From Clostridia bacterium (GTDB taxonomy: Bacteria > Bacillota > Clostridia > Oscillospirales > CAG-272): DNA of 64,000 nt. The DNA lies in contig JAFQDF010000008.1 in assembly GCA_017416185.1 (NCBI GenBank), forward strand, positions 121,426 through 185,425, read 5' to 3'. The position numbers and the translations under genes are program-made. How positions within the stretch are numbered: position 1 is the first letter of the stretch; each line of letters starts with the position of its first letter. The notes beneath the pieces are model-generated. The model was not told the DNA's origin. It ran no database searches and worked only from the letters and a program-made list of their open reading frames with translations. This document shows, in pieces, positions 45,301 through 53,392 of the stretch.

Positions 45301-46928
45301 ATATCGTCCCCGCAGAATTCAAGGAACTGCTTAAGAGCAGCATCACACTTTGGTGCGCCCTTGACCATTTCATCGGTAATGCCGGTAAGCTCGGTTATCT
45401 CCTCGGGAATATGGGTCCCCGGGTCAACAAAGGTATTAAACTCGTCAATGACCTGACCGTTTTTAATCTTTACGGCACCGATCTCGGTGATCTTATTATA
45501 CATAGCCGAGAGACCTGTGGTCTCAAGGTCAAATACCACAAATTCATCGTCAAGAGAGGCAGTTTTGTCACCGTAAAGAGCCCTTGCGGTATCGTCAACG
45601 TAGTATGCCTCCATACCGTAGATGATCTTGATATCCTTACCCTCGGCGGCAAGCATAGCCTCGGGAAAGCCCTGAACGTTTCCGTGATCGGTTACAGCTA
45701 TGGCCTTATGTCCCCAGCGTATCGCTGTTTCAACAAGCTCTACGGGAGGGATGGTGGCATCCATAGCCGACATATTGGTATGACAGTGAAGCTCTACTCT
45801 CTTTTCGGGAGCTTTATCCTCACGCAATATCTGCTTTACAAGGCAGGCGTCCGAGAGATTAAGGGTATATTCTCCGTCAAAGCTGTCAGCCTTGACATTG
45901 CCGTATACAGCCAAAGCTGCACTGTAAAGCTCAACCTTGATCGTACCTCTCTTTTGCTTGTATTTTGACTTGCTGATTGTCTTTATAAGAGGCTCTGCAG
46001 CCTCATTCTCCATAACGGCCTTAACGGTAATAGAGCCCTGCTCGTCGGTGAGACCGAAGCTTATTATCTGTTTATCGTTTTTGCGCGTTGGCTTAGCCTC
46101 GAAGTTCACTACCTTACCCAATGCCACCACGCCTCTCATATTGGACGTCATAGTTCCAATAGGTGTAGGAATAATATCAAAGGGCTCCTCGCTCATGAAA
46201 AACTGAGGTTCACTTATATCAAAGATCAGATTACCGCTTTTTACGTAGCCCTCAGGGGTAGTTTCAACAGTAAAGTCCGACTCCTCAACCGAATTGACGT
46301 AGTCGATGGGCTCGGCACTCATCTCTTCCTTCAGAGCCTGCTTTGCCTGCTGGGAGATTATACGGTCACGCTCCCGCTCTATCTCGTCCACATAATATGC
46401 AAGCTCCTCAAATTGAGCCTGATTGTAGGAATCAAAATCAAAGGGTGAATTCTCATCCCTTGTTATTCCCACGCTGAAATTCAGACCGAACTCGGAGCGA
46501 ATGATATCCTCGATCCTTCTGGGAGTATCTGCACCGTAAAGAAGCTCTATACCTCCGTTTGTAAAGGAGAGATAAACGGTAATCCTGTTTGCATCAACTG
46601 TATATGTATATTCGTTAAAGAAGCCTCGTGAAACCTCAGCGCTTCTTGAAGCCTCCTTGAGGATTTCATTTATATAGTCATCATAAAACAAAGAGGGATC
46701 ATATTTTGGGCAGATCCTCATAGACCTCAGGTCATATGCAGAAGCAATCTCCTCTTCTATTTTATAAAGAATATCCTTTTTGACAATGCTTTCAAATTTA
46801 ACGTCCACCTCAAGCATACGCTTTTCGACGTCTGCTCTCCTCGCTGTGACAACACAGTCACGAAGCAGAGCCTCTGTCTTTTCGGCAGGCTCGTATTTAG
46901 AAAACACCTCTAAAAATGATTTAGCCAT
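42354..46928 (-). CDS. polC: DNA polymerase III alpha subunit, PolC type
   Basis: This is the main replicative polymerase of low-GC Gram-positive bacteria, with built-in proofreading. Domain order: N-terminal domains (1-235), OB fold (about 240-370), PHP domain split around the exonuclease (VELHCHTNMSAMDA; AVTDHGN), DEDD exonuclease with VFDLETTG and later HRACDDA, then the polymerase core. A PolC-type zinc site shows as CPEC and CPNC, and DKSPDIDLNFSGD is the active-site strand. HhH repeats follow near GIRMPFNSLPGLGDTAA. At 1524 residues it is slightly longer than Bacillus PolC (1437). It starts 11 bases after ispG. Confidence 0.97.
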   Translation of the reverse strand: MAKSFLEVFSKYEPAEKTEALLRDCVVTARRADVEKRMLEVDVKFESIVKKDILYKIEEEIASAYDLRSMRICPKYDPSLFYDDYINEILKEASRSAEVSRGFFNEYTYTVDANRITVYLSFTNGGIELLYGADTPRRIEDIIRSEFGLNFSVGITRDENSPFDFDSYNQAQFEELAYYVDEIERERDRIISQQAKQALKEEMSAEPIDYVNSVEESDFTVETTPEGYVKSGNLIFDISEPQFFMSEEPFDIIPTPIGTMTSNMRGVVALGKVVNFEAKPTRKNDKQIISFGLTDEQGSITVKAVMENEAAEPLIKTISKSKYKQKRGTIKVELYSAALAVYGNVKADSFDGEYTLNLSDACLVKQILREDKAPEKRVELHCHTNMSAMDATIPPVELVETAIRWGHKAIAVTDHGNVQGFPEAMLAAEGKDIKIIYGMEAYYVDDTARALYGDKTASLDDEFVVFDLETTGLSAMYNKITEIGAVKIKNGQVIDEFNTFVDPGTHIPEEITELTGITDEMVKGAPKCDAALKQFLEFCGDDIIIAHNAVFDTSFLRAASKEYKIPFENTYLDTVALSRYVNPELNKHTLDTLQRYYKLPDFDHHRACDDAAMLAKIFFCMSDKLKIEGIFDLDAMVRVMADKADPKKLRSHHMIILVKNLVGLKNLYYLISQSYLDYYYRHPRIPKTLLEEHREGLIIGSACEAGELYNAIKQNKSRDDLLKIADFYDYLEIQPLCNNMFLVNDGTVPDIEALKDINRLIVGLGDELGKPTVATCDAHFLEKHHEIYRKILLKSMKFSDADKDTGIYLRTTDEMLKEFEYLGEEKAYEVVVTNTNRIADMVEKIRAIPEGTYTPEMEGAEEDLQRICWERAKSMYGDPLPEIVRERLDRELTSIIKNGFAVLYMIAQKLVWYSEEQGYLVGSRGSVGSSFVATMAGISEVNPLVPHYRCPECLHSEFFTDGSIGSGYDLPDKNCPNCGEKMVGDGHDIPFETFLGFYGDKSPDIDLNFSGDVQGKVHKYTEELFGSENVFRAGTLSALAEKTAFGFVKKYAEEKQIPLNRSEIERLKTGCVGVKRTTGQHPGGIIVVPRQYDVYDFTPVQHPADDPNSDIITTHFAFSYLHDTILKLDELGHDMPTKYKRLEEYSGLSVMDVPMNDKKVMSLFLNTDALGVSPDDIGAEVGTYGLPEFGTRFVQQVIVATQPKSFSDLLQLSGLTHGTAVWLGNGDELIANGTCTISELIGTRDSIMTYLIYQGVEKSMAFKIMEDVRKGKGVKPEYEEAMRAQNVPDWYIDSCKKIQYMFPKAHAAAYVTSAIRLAWFKVYHPVVFYAAFFTVAPSGFDADIVGGGRDNVAFTLKDIEERKRKKMAEKKEEDMIPFLQLVNEAMARGIEFLPVDLYKSHAFKFLPEGEKGIRMPFNSLPGLGDTAAQNIMEVCADRDLLSVEDLRSRAGLSKTVIEILRRSGVFKGLSSTNQVSLIDDSKPAAPKKESDVEKQRRELMEVSKNVQTNDVSDYADDESQISMF

Positions 46929-46939
46929 CTTATGCCTTC

Positions 46940-48001
46940 CTACATTCTGTTTATCTCGTCGATCAATGCCGATATAAGGTCCTCCTCAGGGAGCTTTTTG
47001 ATAACCTCACCCTTCTTTATCAGCAAGGCTTCGCCCTTGCCTCCCGCGATACCTATATCTGCCTCTTTTGCCTCTCCCGGGCCGTTTACCGCACAGCCCA
47101 TTATAGCAACCTTCAAGCTCTTACCGGTCTTGATCTCGGTCGCCATACGACGTTCAAACTCGTCTACAAGGGAGATCATATCTATCTGCGTACGTCCGCA
47201 GGTAGGACAGGAAACTATCTCAATACCGCTTTTTTCACGAACTCCCGCCGCCTCAAGGATCTTTATACCCCAATCCACCTCATATAACGGGTCAGCAGTC
47301 AGAGAAACACGGACCGTATCGCCTATCCCCTGAGTAAGCAGACTGCCTATGCCAACGGCAGACTTCATAACACCCATACGCATACTGCCTGCTTCGGTCA
47401 CACCGAGATGCAGGGGATAATCACACATTTCGCTGACACGCTTATTAGCAGCAACCATCATCGCGGGATCAGAGGATTTGATAGCAAGAACGATATTATT
47501 AAAATCAAATCTCTCAAGAATCGCAGCGTGCTTTAGTACGCTTTCTGCCAGAGCATCGGCGGTCACCCGCCCGTGTTTATTGAGTATTTCTTTATCAAGT
47601 GAGCCCGAATTAACACCGACTCTGATTGGCACGTTATGATTTTTGCAAGCATCAACAACTGCTTTAATATTTCCATCAGAGCCTATATTACCGGGATTTA
47701 TACGTATCTTATCAGCACCCGCTTCACAGGAAGCGATCGCTAATTTATAGTCAAAATGAATATCAGCTACAAGGGGAATTTTAATTCCCTTCTCTTTAAG
47801 GTAGGTGAAAACACCCGCAGCCTCCCTGTCGGGTACTGCCATACGGATAATATCGCATCCCCGCCCCTCCAGAGCCTTGACTTGCTGATAGGTCGCCTCA
47901 TAATCGCAGGTATCGGTATTGGTCATAGACTGCACACTCACAGGGGTATCACCGCCGATATAAGTGTTTCCTATTTTTATCTTACGTGAATTTCTTTTCA
48001 T
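46940..48001 (-). CDS. ispG: 4-hydroxy-3-methylbut-2-enyl diphosphate synthase
   Basis: IspG converts MEcPP to HMBPP late in the MEP isoprenoid pathway using a 4Fe-4S cluster. Cluster cysteines are visible in IVSCPTCGRTQ and IMGCAVNGPGE, and the barrel motif SVQSMTNTDT is at the start. I choose ATG at 48001 because AGGA is spaced correctly; an ATG at 48007 overlaps the rseP stop. Length (353) matches the single-barrel bacterial form. With dxr nearby it gives two MEP-pathway genes in one cluster that also holds uppS, a consumer of isoprenoids. Confidence 0.96.
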   Translation of the reverse strand: MKRNSRKIKIGNTYIGGDTPVSVQSMTNTDTCDYEATYQQVKALEGRGCDIIRMAVPDREAAGVFTYLKEKGIKIPLVADIHFDYKLAIASCEAGADKIRINPGNIGSDGNIKAVVDACKNHNVPIRVGVNSGSLDKEILNKHGRVTADALAESVLKHAAILERFDFNNIVLAIKSSDPAMMVAANKRVSEMCDYPLHLGVTEAGSMRMGVMKSAVGIGSLLTQGIGDTVRVSLTADPLYEVDWGIKILEAAGVREKSGIEIVSCPTCGRTQIDMISLVDEFERRMATEIKTGKSLKVAIMGCAVNGPGEAKEADIGIAGGKGEALLIKKGEVIKKLPEEDLISALIDEINRM

Positions 48002-48003
48002 AA

Positions 48004-49029
48004 TCATCCTGTAATCAATTTAATAATATCCTTATAGGTCACCGCAAGCATCAATGCCATTAAAAAGACAATGCCTATAAAATGGATCATTCCTTCGTAT
48101 TTAGCCGGTACCGGCTTGCCCCTGATAAGCTCTATAAGCTGAAAGAAAAGCCTGCCGCCGTCAAGTGCGGGCAGAGGCAAAAGATTGAATACACCGAGAT
48201 TCATAGCAAGCACCGCGGCAAGGTACATAAGACTGCCCATTCCCTGTTTTGCGGCATCACCTATGGTCGTAGTAACTCCCACAGGCCCTGACATAGCCTC
48301 AAAGCCATAGCGTCCGGTTACCAGGTCAATAAGTGATTCCCATATCATTTTAACTGTAAGAACCGAGGAATGCCAGGTATGCTTCAATACGTTCAAAGGA
48401 GTTTTCTCTTCCCTTTCCACAAGAAAATCCACCACACCGAACGTAACCCCCTCGTTAACCTCCTCGCCGAAATTGACGTCCCTCAGGATGAGCTGCTTGC
48501 CGTCACGGATAACGGTAATATCAGCAGGCTCAGCGCCCAGATGACCGATCTCGTACACCACGTTACGCCAGTTCGGGGTCCTGTCATCACCTATGGCAAC
48601 TATCCTGTCACCGACCTCAAGACCGTAATTACAGGAAACGGCATTGTCACGGAACTGAGCCACAACCGTAGAACCGATCGCAGAGGAGGTAACGATAACC
48701 GCAAAAATTAGTGCAGCACCGGTTACAATATTAAAAACAGAGCCTGCAGCACATATGATCATCCTCTGCCATACAGGCTTATTGCACAGGGCATCGGGAG
48801 CCTGTGATTCCTCATCCTCGCCCGTCATTGATACAAATCCGCCTATAGGTAAAAGGCGGAATGAATATCTTATACCTGTTTTCCCGGATACTCTCGAAAA
48901 GAGCTTGGGACCCATACCCACGGCAAACTCCTTGATCTCCACGTGAAAAAGCCTTGCAAACAGATAATGTCCAAGCTCGTGAAGAAGAGTCAGCAAACAA
49001 AAAACAAGTAATGCAATTATAATATAAAT
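48004..49029 (-). CDS. rseP: RseP/RasP-type site-2 zinc metalloprotease, probable AUU start
   Basis: This membrane protease cuts transmembrane segments of anti-sigma factors and signal-peptide remnants. The zinc motif HELGH is near the N-terminus, a PDZ domain lies at about residues 100-180, and the third-helix motif NLLPLPALDGGR is intact. No ATG, GTG or TTG gives a full first helix: the only TTG (48996) leaves four residues before HELGH and has no ribosome site. AAGGAG at 49038-49043 is well placed for ATT at 49029 (or 49032), after an in-frame stop. That yields 341 residues and a normal first helix. Confidence 0.93.
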   Translation of the reverse strand: MYIIIALLVFCLLTLLHELGHYLFARLFHVEIKEFAVGMGPKLFSRVSGKTGIRYSFRLLPIGGFVSMTGEDEESQAPDALCNKPVWQRMIICAAGSVFNIVTGAALIFAVIVTSSAIGSTVVAQFRDNAVSCNYGLEVGDRIVAIGDDRTPNWRNVVYEIGHLGAEPADITVIRDGKQLILRDVNFGEEVNEGVTFGVVDFLVEREEKTPLNVLKHTWHSSVLTVKMIWESLIDLVTGRYGFEAMSGPVGVTTTIGDAAKQGMGSLMYLAAVLAMNLGVFNLLPLPALDGGRLFFQLIELIRGKPVPAKYEGMIHFIGIVFLMALMLAVTYKDIIKLITG

Positions 49030-49089
49030 AATATCAGCTCCTTAACGGAAACGGAGAAAACAGCCTGAGATCTCCGTTCAAAATGCATA

Positions 49090-50268
49090 TCAGTCTGACA
49101 CTTTTGACCCTGAAAGCTCATCTATAAGCTCACGGCTTATAATGTCGGTTTCTTCAATATCATCAAGTGTAGGTTTGGCAATAAACCTGATTTTATCCAC
49201 AGCCTCACAAACTAAATCCATTATATCCGTAAACGATATCCTCTCTTCAAGGAAAAGCGCAACGGCTCTTTCGTTTGCTCCGTTGAGAGCGGCACCCAGG
49301 TTTCCGCCGCGTTCCAGCACCTCATAAGCTAATTTTAACAGCTTAAATGTCCCATAATCAGGACTTTTAAAGGTCAGAGAGCCTATTTCGGTAAGATCGA
49401 GGGGCTTGAGGGTTCCGGTACAGCGGTTTGGATATGATAGGGCGTACTGCACGCAAAGTCTCATATCGGGACAGCTGAGCTGTGCAATAACGGCTCTATC
49501 AATATATTCAACCATTGAATGAACTATGCTCTCGGGATGAACGATAACCTCAATTTTATCGGCAGGCATATCAAAAAGATATCTTGCCTCGATGACCTCA
49601 AAGCCCTTGTTCATAAGGGTAGCACTGTCAATTGTGATCTTGGGACCCATTTTCCAGGTGGGATGAGCAAGAGCCATCTCGGGGGTAATTGCTTTCAGCT
49701 CCTCACGTCTCTTACCGTAGAAAGGACCGCCCGAGGCTGTCAATATCACCTTTGATATATCCTCGTGACGGCTGTCTCCGATACACTGAAATATTGCGCT
49801 GTGCTCACTGTCAACGGGAAGGATCTTCACATTATTTTCGGCTGCGGCTTTATTTACAAGCTCACCTGCGCAGACGATAGTTTCCTTGTTGGCAAGGGCA
49901 AGAGAGGTTCCGGCTTCAATTGCCGCAAGAGAGGGACGAAGCCCGGCCTTGCCTGTGATAGAATTAATAACAGCATCGCTTATTCCCCTGCCTGCGAGGT
50001 CAACGATAGCTTCATATCCGGAGATGATCCTGCAGTCGGTATCAGCTACCCTGACAGCCAGCTCCTTTGCTTTATATTCGCTTAGAACAGCACATACAGA
50101 GGGAGAAAATTCTCTTATCTGCTCCTCAAGTATATCTATACGTGTAGCACCGGATATTGCATCTACCTTTATATTCTGTGATCGTGCAACGTCAAGTGCC
50201 TGTGTACCCACAGAGCCGGTAGAACCAAGCACGGTGACCGATTTTTCGTATATAGCTTTCAATTGCAT
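49090..50268 (-). CDS. dxr: 1-deoxy-D-xylulose 5-phosphate reductoisomerase
   Basis: Dxr makes MEP from DXP with NADPH, the first committed MEP-pathway step. The nucleotide-binding motif VTVLGSTGSVGTQALD is N-terminal, and the metal/substrate motif PVDSEHSAIFQC and TASGGPFYG follow. Length (392) is normal. The ATG at 50268 is only two bases from AGAGG; a TTG at 50262 has better spacing and may be the real start. The gene is 5 bases after cdsA. Confidence 0.96.
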   Translation of the reverse strand: MQLKAIYEKSVTVLGSTGSVGTQALDVARSQNIKVDAISGATRIDILEEQIREFSPSVCAVLSEYKAKELAVRVADTDCRIISGYEAIVDLAGRGISDAVINSITGKAGLRPSLAAIEAGTSLALANKETIVCAGELVNKAAAENNVKILPVDSEHSAIFQCIGDSRHEDISKVILTASGGPFYGKRREELKAITPEMALAHPTWKMGPKITIDSATLMNKGFEVIEARYLFDMPADKIEVIVHPESIVHSMVEYIDRAVIAQLSCPDMRLCVQYALSYPNRCTGTLKPLDLTEIGSLTFKSPDYGTFKLLKLAYEVLERGGNLGAALNGANERAVALFLEERISFTDIMDLVCEAVDKIRFIAKPTLDDIEETDIISRELIDELSGSKVSD

Positions 50269-50273
50269 ACCTC

Positions 50274-51119
50274 TTAAAGAATATTCTGAAGAATGAAAGG
50301 AAGATTAAGCACCACAGACAGAACTGAGGCTGTGGCGATAAGAGAATCAAAACGGTCCATTATTCCGCCGTGTCCGGGAATAAGCTTGCTGTAGTCCTTT
50401 ATATTATACTGCCTCTTTACAAGAGAAGCCACAAGGTCTCCGCACATGGAAACAACAGCCAGCACCAATCCGAGAACACATAGAATAATATAATTCGGAG
50501 TATAACCGTAGAAGTGCTTCATTATAAGTCCGAAGATAACGAAAGAGGCAACACAGAAGAAAAGTCCGCCTATAGCTCCCTCGACTGTTTTCTTCGGGCT
50601 GACGTCGGGTATAAGCTTATGCTTGCCGAAGAGGACGCCGGTAAAATATGCACCCGTATCGGTAACCCAGGCGCTTATAAATATAAGCAGGTAAAGATAC
50701 TTGCCCTTATCATCAACGGAAATATTTCTCACCGACAGGATCGCCATAAAGCCGAATACGATATAGAATATAAGCACAAAAACGCTGGAAACGTCCTGGA
50801 TCGAATATTTTCCGTGGGAAAATACGGCAATACTCAGAAGTATAAACAAATAGACGATAAAAACCAGCAGGATAAGCTCAGCCATACCCACCCCTACGTC
50901 AATAACCTGCCTTACACACAGCGGGATAAATGCAGCTATAAGAAATGAGGGAAGTGAAATCTTCCACACCTTTTTGAAGCCAAGACAGTTAAGCATTTCA
51001 TAGCAAGCCATAACACAGGCAACAGTGATCAAAATATCAAACACAGGTGTTGCGGATAAAAACAGGCTGGGAATAAGTATCGCCATCAGCACAGCTCCGC
51101 TTAATATTCTGACTAACAT
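50274..51119 (-). CDS. cdsA: Phosphatidate cytidylyltransferase
   Basis: CdsA makes CDP-diacylglycerol, precursor of phosphatidylglycerol and other phospholipids. Seven to eight hydrophobic segments are apparent, and the family signature near the C-terminus is clear as SKLIPGHGGIMDRFDSL with the metal-binding Asp residues. CGGAGG, inside the end of uppS, is 9 bases before the ATG. Length (281) is normal. Confidence 0.95.
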   Translation of the reverse strand: MLVRILSGAVLMAILIPSLFLSATPVFDILITVACVMACYEMLNCLGFKKVWKISLPSFLIAAFIPLCVRQVIDVGVGMAELILLVFIVYLFILLSIAVFSHGKYSIQDVSSVFVLIFYIVFGFMAILSVRNISVDDKGKYLYLLIFISAWVTDTGAYFTGVLFGKHKLIPDVSPKKTVEGAIGGLFFCVASFVIFGLIMKHFYGYTPNYIILCVLGLVLAVVSMCGDLVASLVKRQYNIKDYSKLIPGHGGIMDRFDSLIATASVLSVVLNLPFILQNIL

Positions 51120-51122
51120 AAA

Positions 51123-51848
51123 TTAAAGACCTCCGTATCTGCGCTGCCTTGAATAAAAGTCAGCGACAGCCTTATCAATATCCTCAGGCTTGAGATCAGG
51201 CCAGAGAACGTCTGTAAAATAAAACTCGGAATATGCGCTCTGCCACAGCAGGAAGTTTGAAAGCCTCTGCTCTCCCGCGGTGCGGAAAATAAGATCGGGC
51301 ATAGCCACGTGGTTGGTATAGAGATTGCTTTCTATATCCTGTGCCGAGATCTCGGTCTTACCCTGCTTCAGAGCAAGATTAACTGCGTTGACTATCTCGT
51401 CCTGTCCGCCGTAGTTGATCGCAATATTGAGATGACGGGTGTTATTTTTCGAGCCCTCTTCAACATCTGCCATAAGCTTTTTCATATTATCCGACAGAGG
51501 AGTCTTGTCCCCGATGAAGCGGATGCAAACGTCCTTCTTCATCATGACCTCAAGAGCCTCGTAAATATAATCCATAAACAGATCCATCAGCGCATTGACC
51601 TCAGCGGCAGGTCTCTTCCAGTTTTCGGTGGAAAAGGCATACACGGTAACGGTGTTGATACCTATCTCACCGCAGTAATCTGTTATCAATTTAAAGGTCT
51701 TTGCACCCTGAGTATGCCCGTACTCACGAGGCATACCCCTTTTTTTTGCCCATCTGCCGTTGCCGTCCATAATAAAGGCTATATGCTGCAGCCTTTGGTC
51801 ACAGATAAGCTTTTCGGTCTGATTCTTTTTTTTGAATAGTTTGATCAT
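51123..51848 (-). CDS. uppS: Undecaprenyl diphosphate synthase
   Basis: UppS makes the C55 lipid carrier for wall synthesis. The catalytic motif HIAFIMDGNGRWAKKRG with its Asp is near the start, and FSTENWKRP and DLIFRTAGEQRLSNFLLWQ are standard substrate-binding blocks. The start at 51848 follows GGAG; an in-frame GTG upstream has none. Length is 241. A small hairpin (51873-51892) separates it from frr. Confidence 0.96.
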   Translation of the reverse strand: MIKLFKKKNQTEKLICDQRLQHIAFIMDGNGRWAKKRGMPREYGHTQGAKTFKLITDYCGEIGINTVTVYAFSTENWKRPAAEVNALMDLFMDYIYEALEVMMKKDVCIRFIGDKTPLSDNMKKLMADVEEGSKNNTRHLNIAINYGGQDEIVNAVNLALKQGKTEISAQDIESNLYTNHVAMPDLIFRTAGEQRLSNFLLWQSAYSEFYFTDVLWPDLKPEDIDKAVADFYSRQRRYGGL

Positions 51849-51872
51849 AAAATCTCCGTATATATTCACAAA

Positions 51873-51892
51873 TCACGCCCCATAAGGCGTGA
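51873..51892 (-). other. Small intercistronic hairpin between frr and uppS
   Basis: TCACGCC pairs with GGCGTGA around a 6-base loop. There is no good T-run on the minus strand, so it is more likely an mRNA processing or attenuation element than a full terminator. Confidence 0.45.
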
Positions 51893-51905
51893 CTGTGAAA
51901 AATAT

Positions 51906-52460
51906 TTAGATAGACATTATTTCCTTATTCTTTGCATCTGCCACAGAGTCAAGGATCTTGGAATACTTATCGGTAAGATCCTGGACAGCCTTTTCGGATG
52001 CCTTTTGTTCGTCCTCTGTCATTTCGCTTGCCTTTTTCATTTCCTTAGCCTTATCGTTTGCATCACGGCGGATGTTACGGATAGCAACCTTTGCATCCTC
52101 AGCCATCCTTGCAACGTCCTTGGTGAGCTGCTTTCTCTTTTCCTCGGTGGGCTGAGGGAATGCAAGTCTGATAACCTTGCCGTCACTTACGGGGTTGATG
52201 CCGAGGTCGGAGGCCTGAATAGCCTTCTCGATAGCCTTAACAGAGGAAACATCCCAGGGAGTGATGGTAAGGGTCATAGCATCGGTCGCCTTTATGGCAG
52301 CAATTCCTGCAATAGCTGTGGGAGAACCGTAATAGTCAACGGTGATCCTGTCAAGGACAGAAGCGTTTGCTCTGCCGGCACGGATGGTTGCAAGCTCAGA
52401 TTCAAAAGCAGCAACGCTCTTTTTCATTTTTTCTTCATAAGGCTTAACGTCAAGTTTCAT
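51906..52460 (-). CDS. frr: Ribosome recycling factor
   Basis: Frr splits post-termination ribosomes with EF-G. The 184-residue protein shows the three-helix bundle with the conserved LATIRAGRANASVLDRI and VDYYGSPTAI blocks, and a C-terminal helix with RNIRRDANDKAKEM. It starts 2 bases after pyrH, the usual order in bacteria. Confidence 0.97.
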   Translation of the reverse strand: MKLDVKPYEEKMKKSVAAFESELATIRAGRANASVLDRITVDYYGSPTAIAGIAAIKATDAMTLTITPWDVSSVKAIEKAIQASDLGINPVSDGKVIRLAFPQPTEEKRKQLTKDVARMAEDAKVAIRNIRRDANDKAKEMKKASEMTEDEQKASEKAVQDLTDKYSKILDSVADAKNKEIMSI

Positions 52461-52462
52461 TT

Positions 52463-53179
52463 TTATTTACCTACCTTTACTATAGTTCCGATATTTTCGC
52501 CCATAATGGCTTTTTTAATGTTTTCAGATTTATCAAGTCCAAATACGAACAGAGGCATATTATACTCCATACAGAAGCTTGCCGCTGTTGTGTCGATAAC
52601 ACGAAGGCCCTTGGAAAGTATCTCCTGATATGTAATCTCGTCATATCTTACCGCTGTAGGATCAACCTTAGGATCGGCAGAATAGATACCGTCTATATTC
52701 TTTGCCATAAGGATAACGTCTGCACCGATCTCAACAGCTCTGTGAGCCGCGGTTGTATCGGTAGAAAACAGGGGCATACCAAGACCGCAGCCGAATATGA
52801 CTACTCTTCCCTTCTTAAGATGCTTTACGGCATCCCTGTAGGTGTAGGTCTCGGCAAAAGCCTTCATTTCAACGGCAGTGAGAACCCTTGCATCCACTCC
52901 GTGCTGTTCAAGGGCATCCTGAAGAGCAAGAGAATTTATGGTCGTGGCAAGCATACCCATATGGTCGGCTCTGCTGCGGTTCATATTGCCGCCCTGACGA
53001 CCTCTCCAGATATTACCCGCGCCCACAACAACAGCTACCTCACATCCAAGGTCAACGCATTCCTTGATTACTGCGCACACCTCGGACACATATTCAAAGT
53101 TAAGTATATCATCCGATCCTGCAGCAAGAGCCTCACCCGAAAGCTTGAGGAGAACTCTTTTATATGCCGGTTTACTCAT
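52463..53179 (-). CDS. pyrH: UMP kinase
   Basis: PyrH phosphorylates UMP to UDP. RVLLKLSGEALA, VVVGAGNIWRG and GADVILMAKNIDGIYSADP are family motifs of the amino-acid-kinase fold. Ribosome site CCGGAGG precedes ATG at 53179. Normally it follows rpsB-tsf directly; here those genes lie 5.4 kb upstream beyond inserted DNA, and pyrH has its own promoter. Confidence 0.97.
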   Translation of the reverse strand: MSKPAYKRVLLKLSGEALAAGSDDILNFEYVSEVCAVIKECVDLGCEVAVVVGAGNIWRGRQGGNMNRSRADHMGMLATTINSLALQDALEQHGVDARVLTAVEMKAFAETYTYRDAVKHLKKGRVVIFGCGLGMPLFSTDTTAAHRAVEIGADVILMAKNIDGIYSADPKVDPTAVRYDEITYQEILSKGLRVIDTTAASFCMEYNMPLFVFGLDKSENIKKAIMGENIGTIVKVGK

Positions 53180-53218
53180 TACGTCTTACCTCCGGTCAAT
53201 ATTTATATTGTTAGGTAT

Positions 53219-53247
53219 ATTTTACTATAAATCTTCCCTTTTGTAAA
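53219..53247 (-). promoter_or_regulatory. Promoter of the pyrH-to-polC cluster
   Basis: Minus-strand TTTACA (53242-53247), 17 bases, TAAAAT (53219-53224). It would make the downstream part of the cluster independent of rpsB transcription. Confidence 0.7.
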
Positions 53248-53283
53248 TACGTAAATGTAAATTTATTAGATTATATTAAAAAA

Positions 53284-53356
53284 GTAGGGGGTGGTACCCT
53301 ACCGAAGGCAGATTTCCTTACTGTATAATGGAGCTGCGGTGAGCAATCTGTCACCG
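53284..53356 (+). other. Two dyads upstream of the primase gene
   Basis: GTAGGG and CCCTAC (53284-53302) enclose GGTACC, and CGGTGA and TCACCG (53337-53356) form a second dyad. A TATAAT at 53324-53329 lies between them but lacks a clear -35. This arrangement fits a repressed promoter of the inserted element. Confidence 0.45.
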
Positions 53357-53392
53357 AAAAGCATAATTTTACATAACAGAAAGGATGATTAA

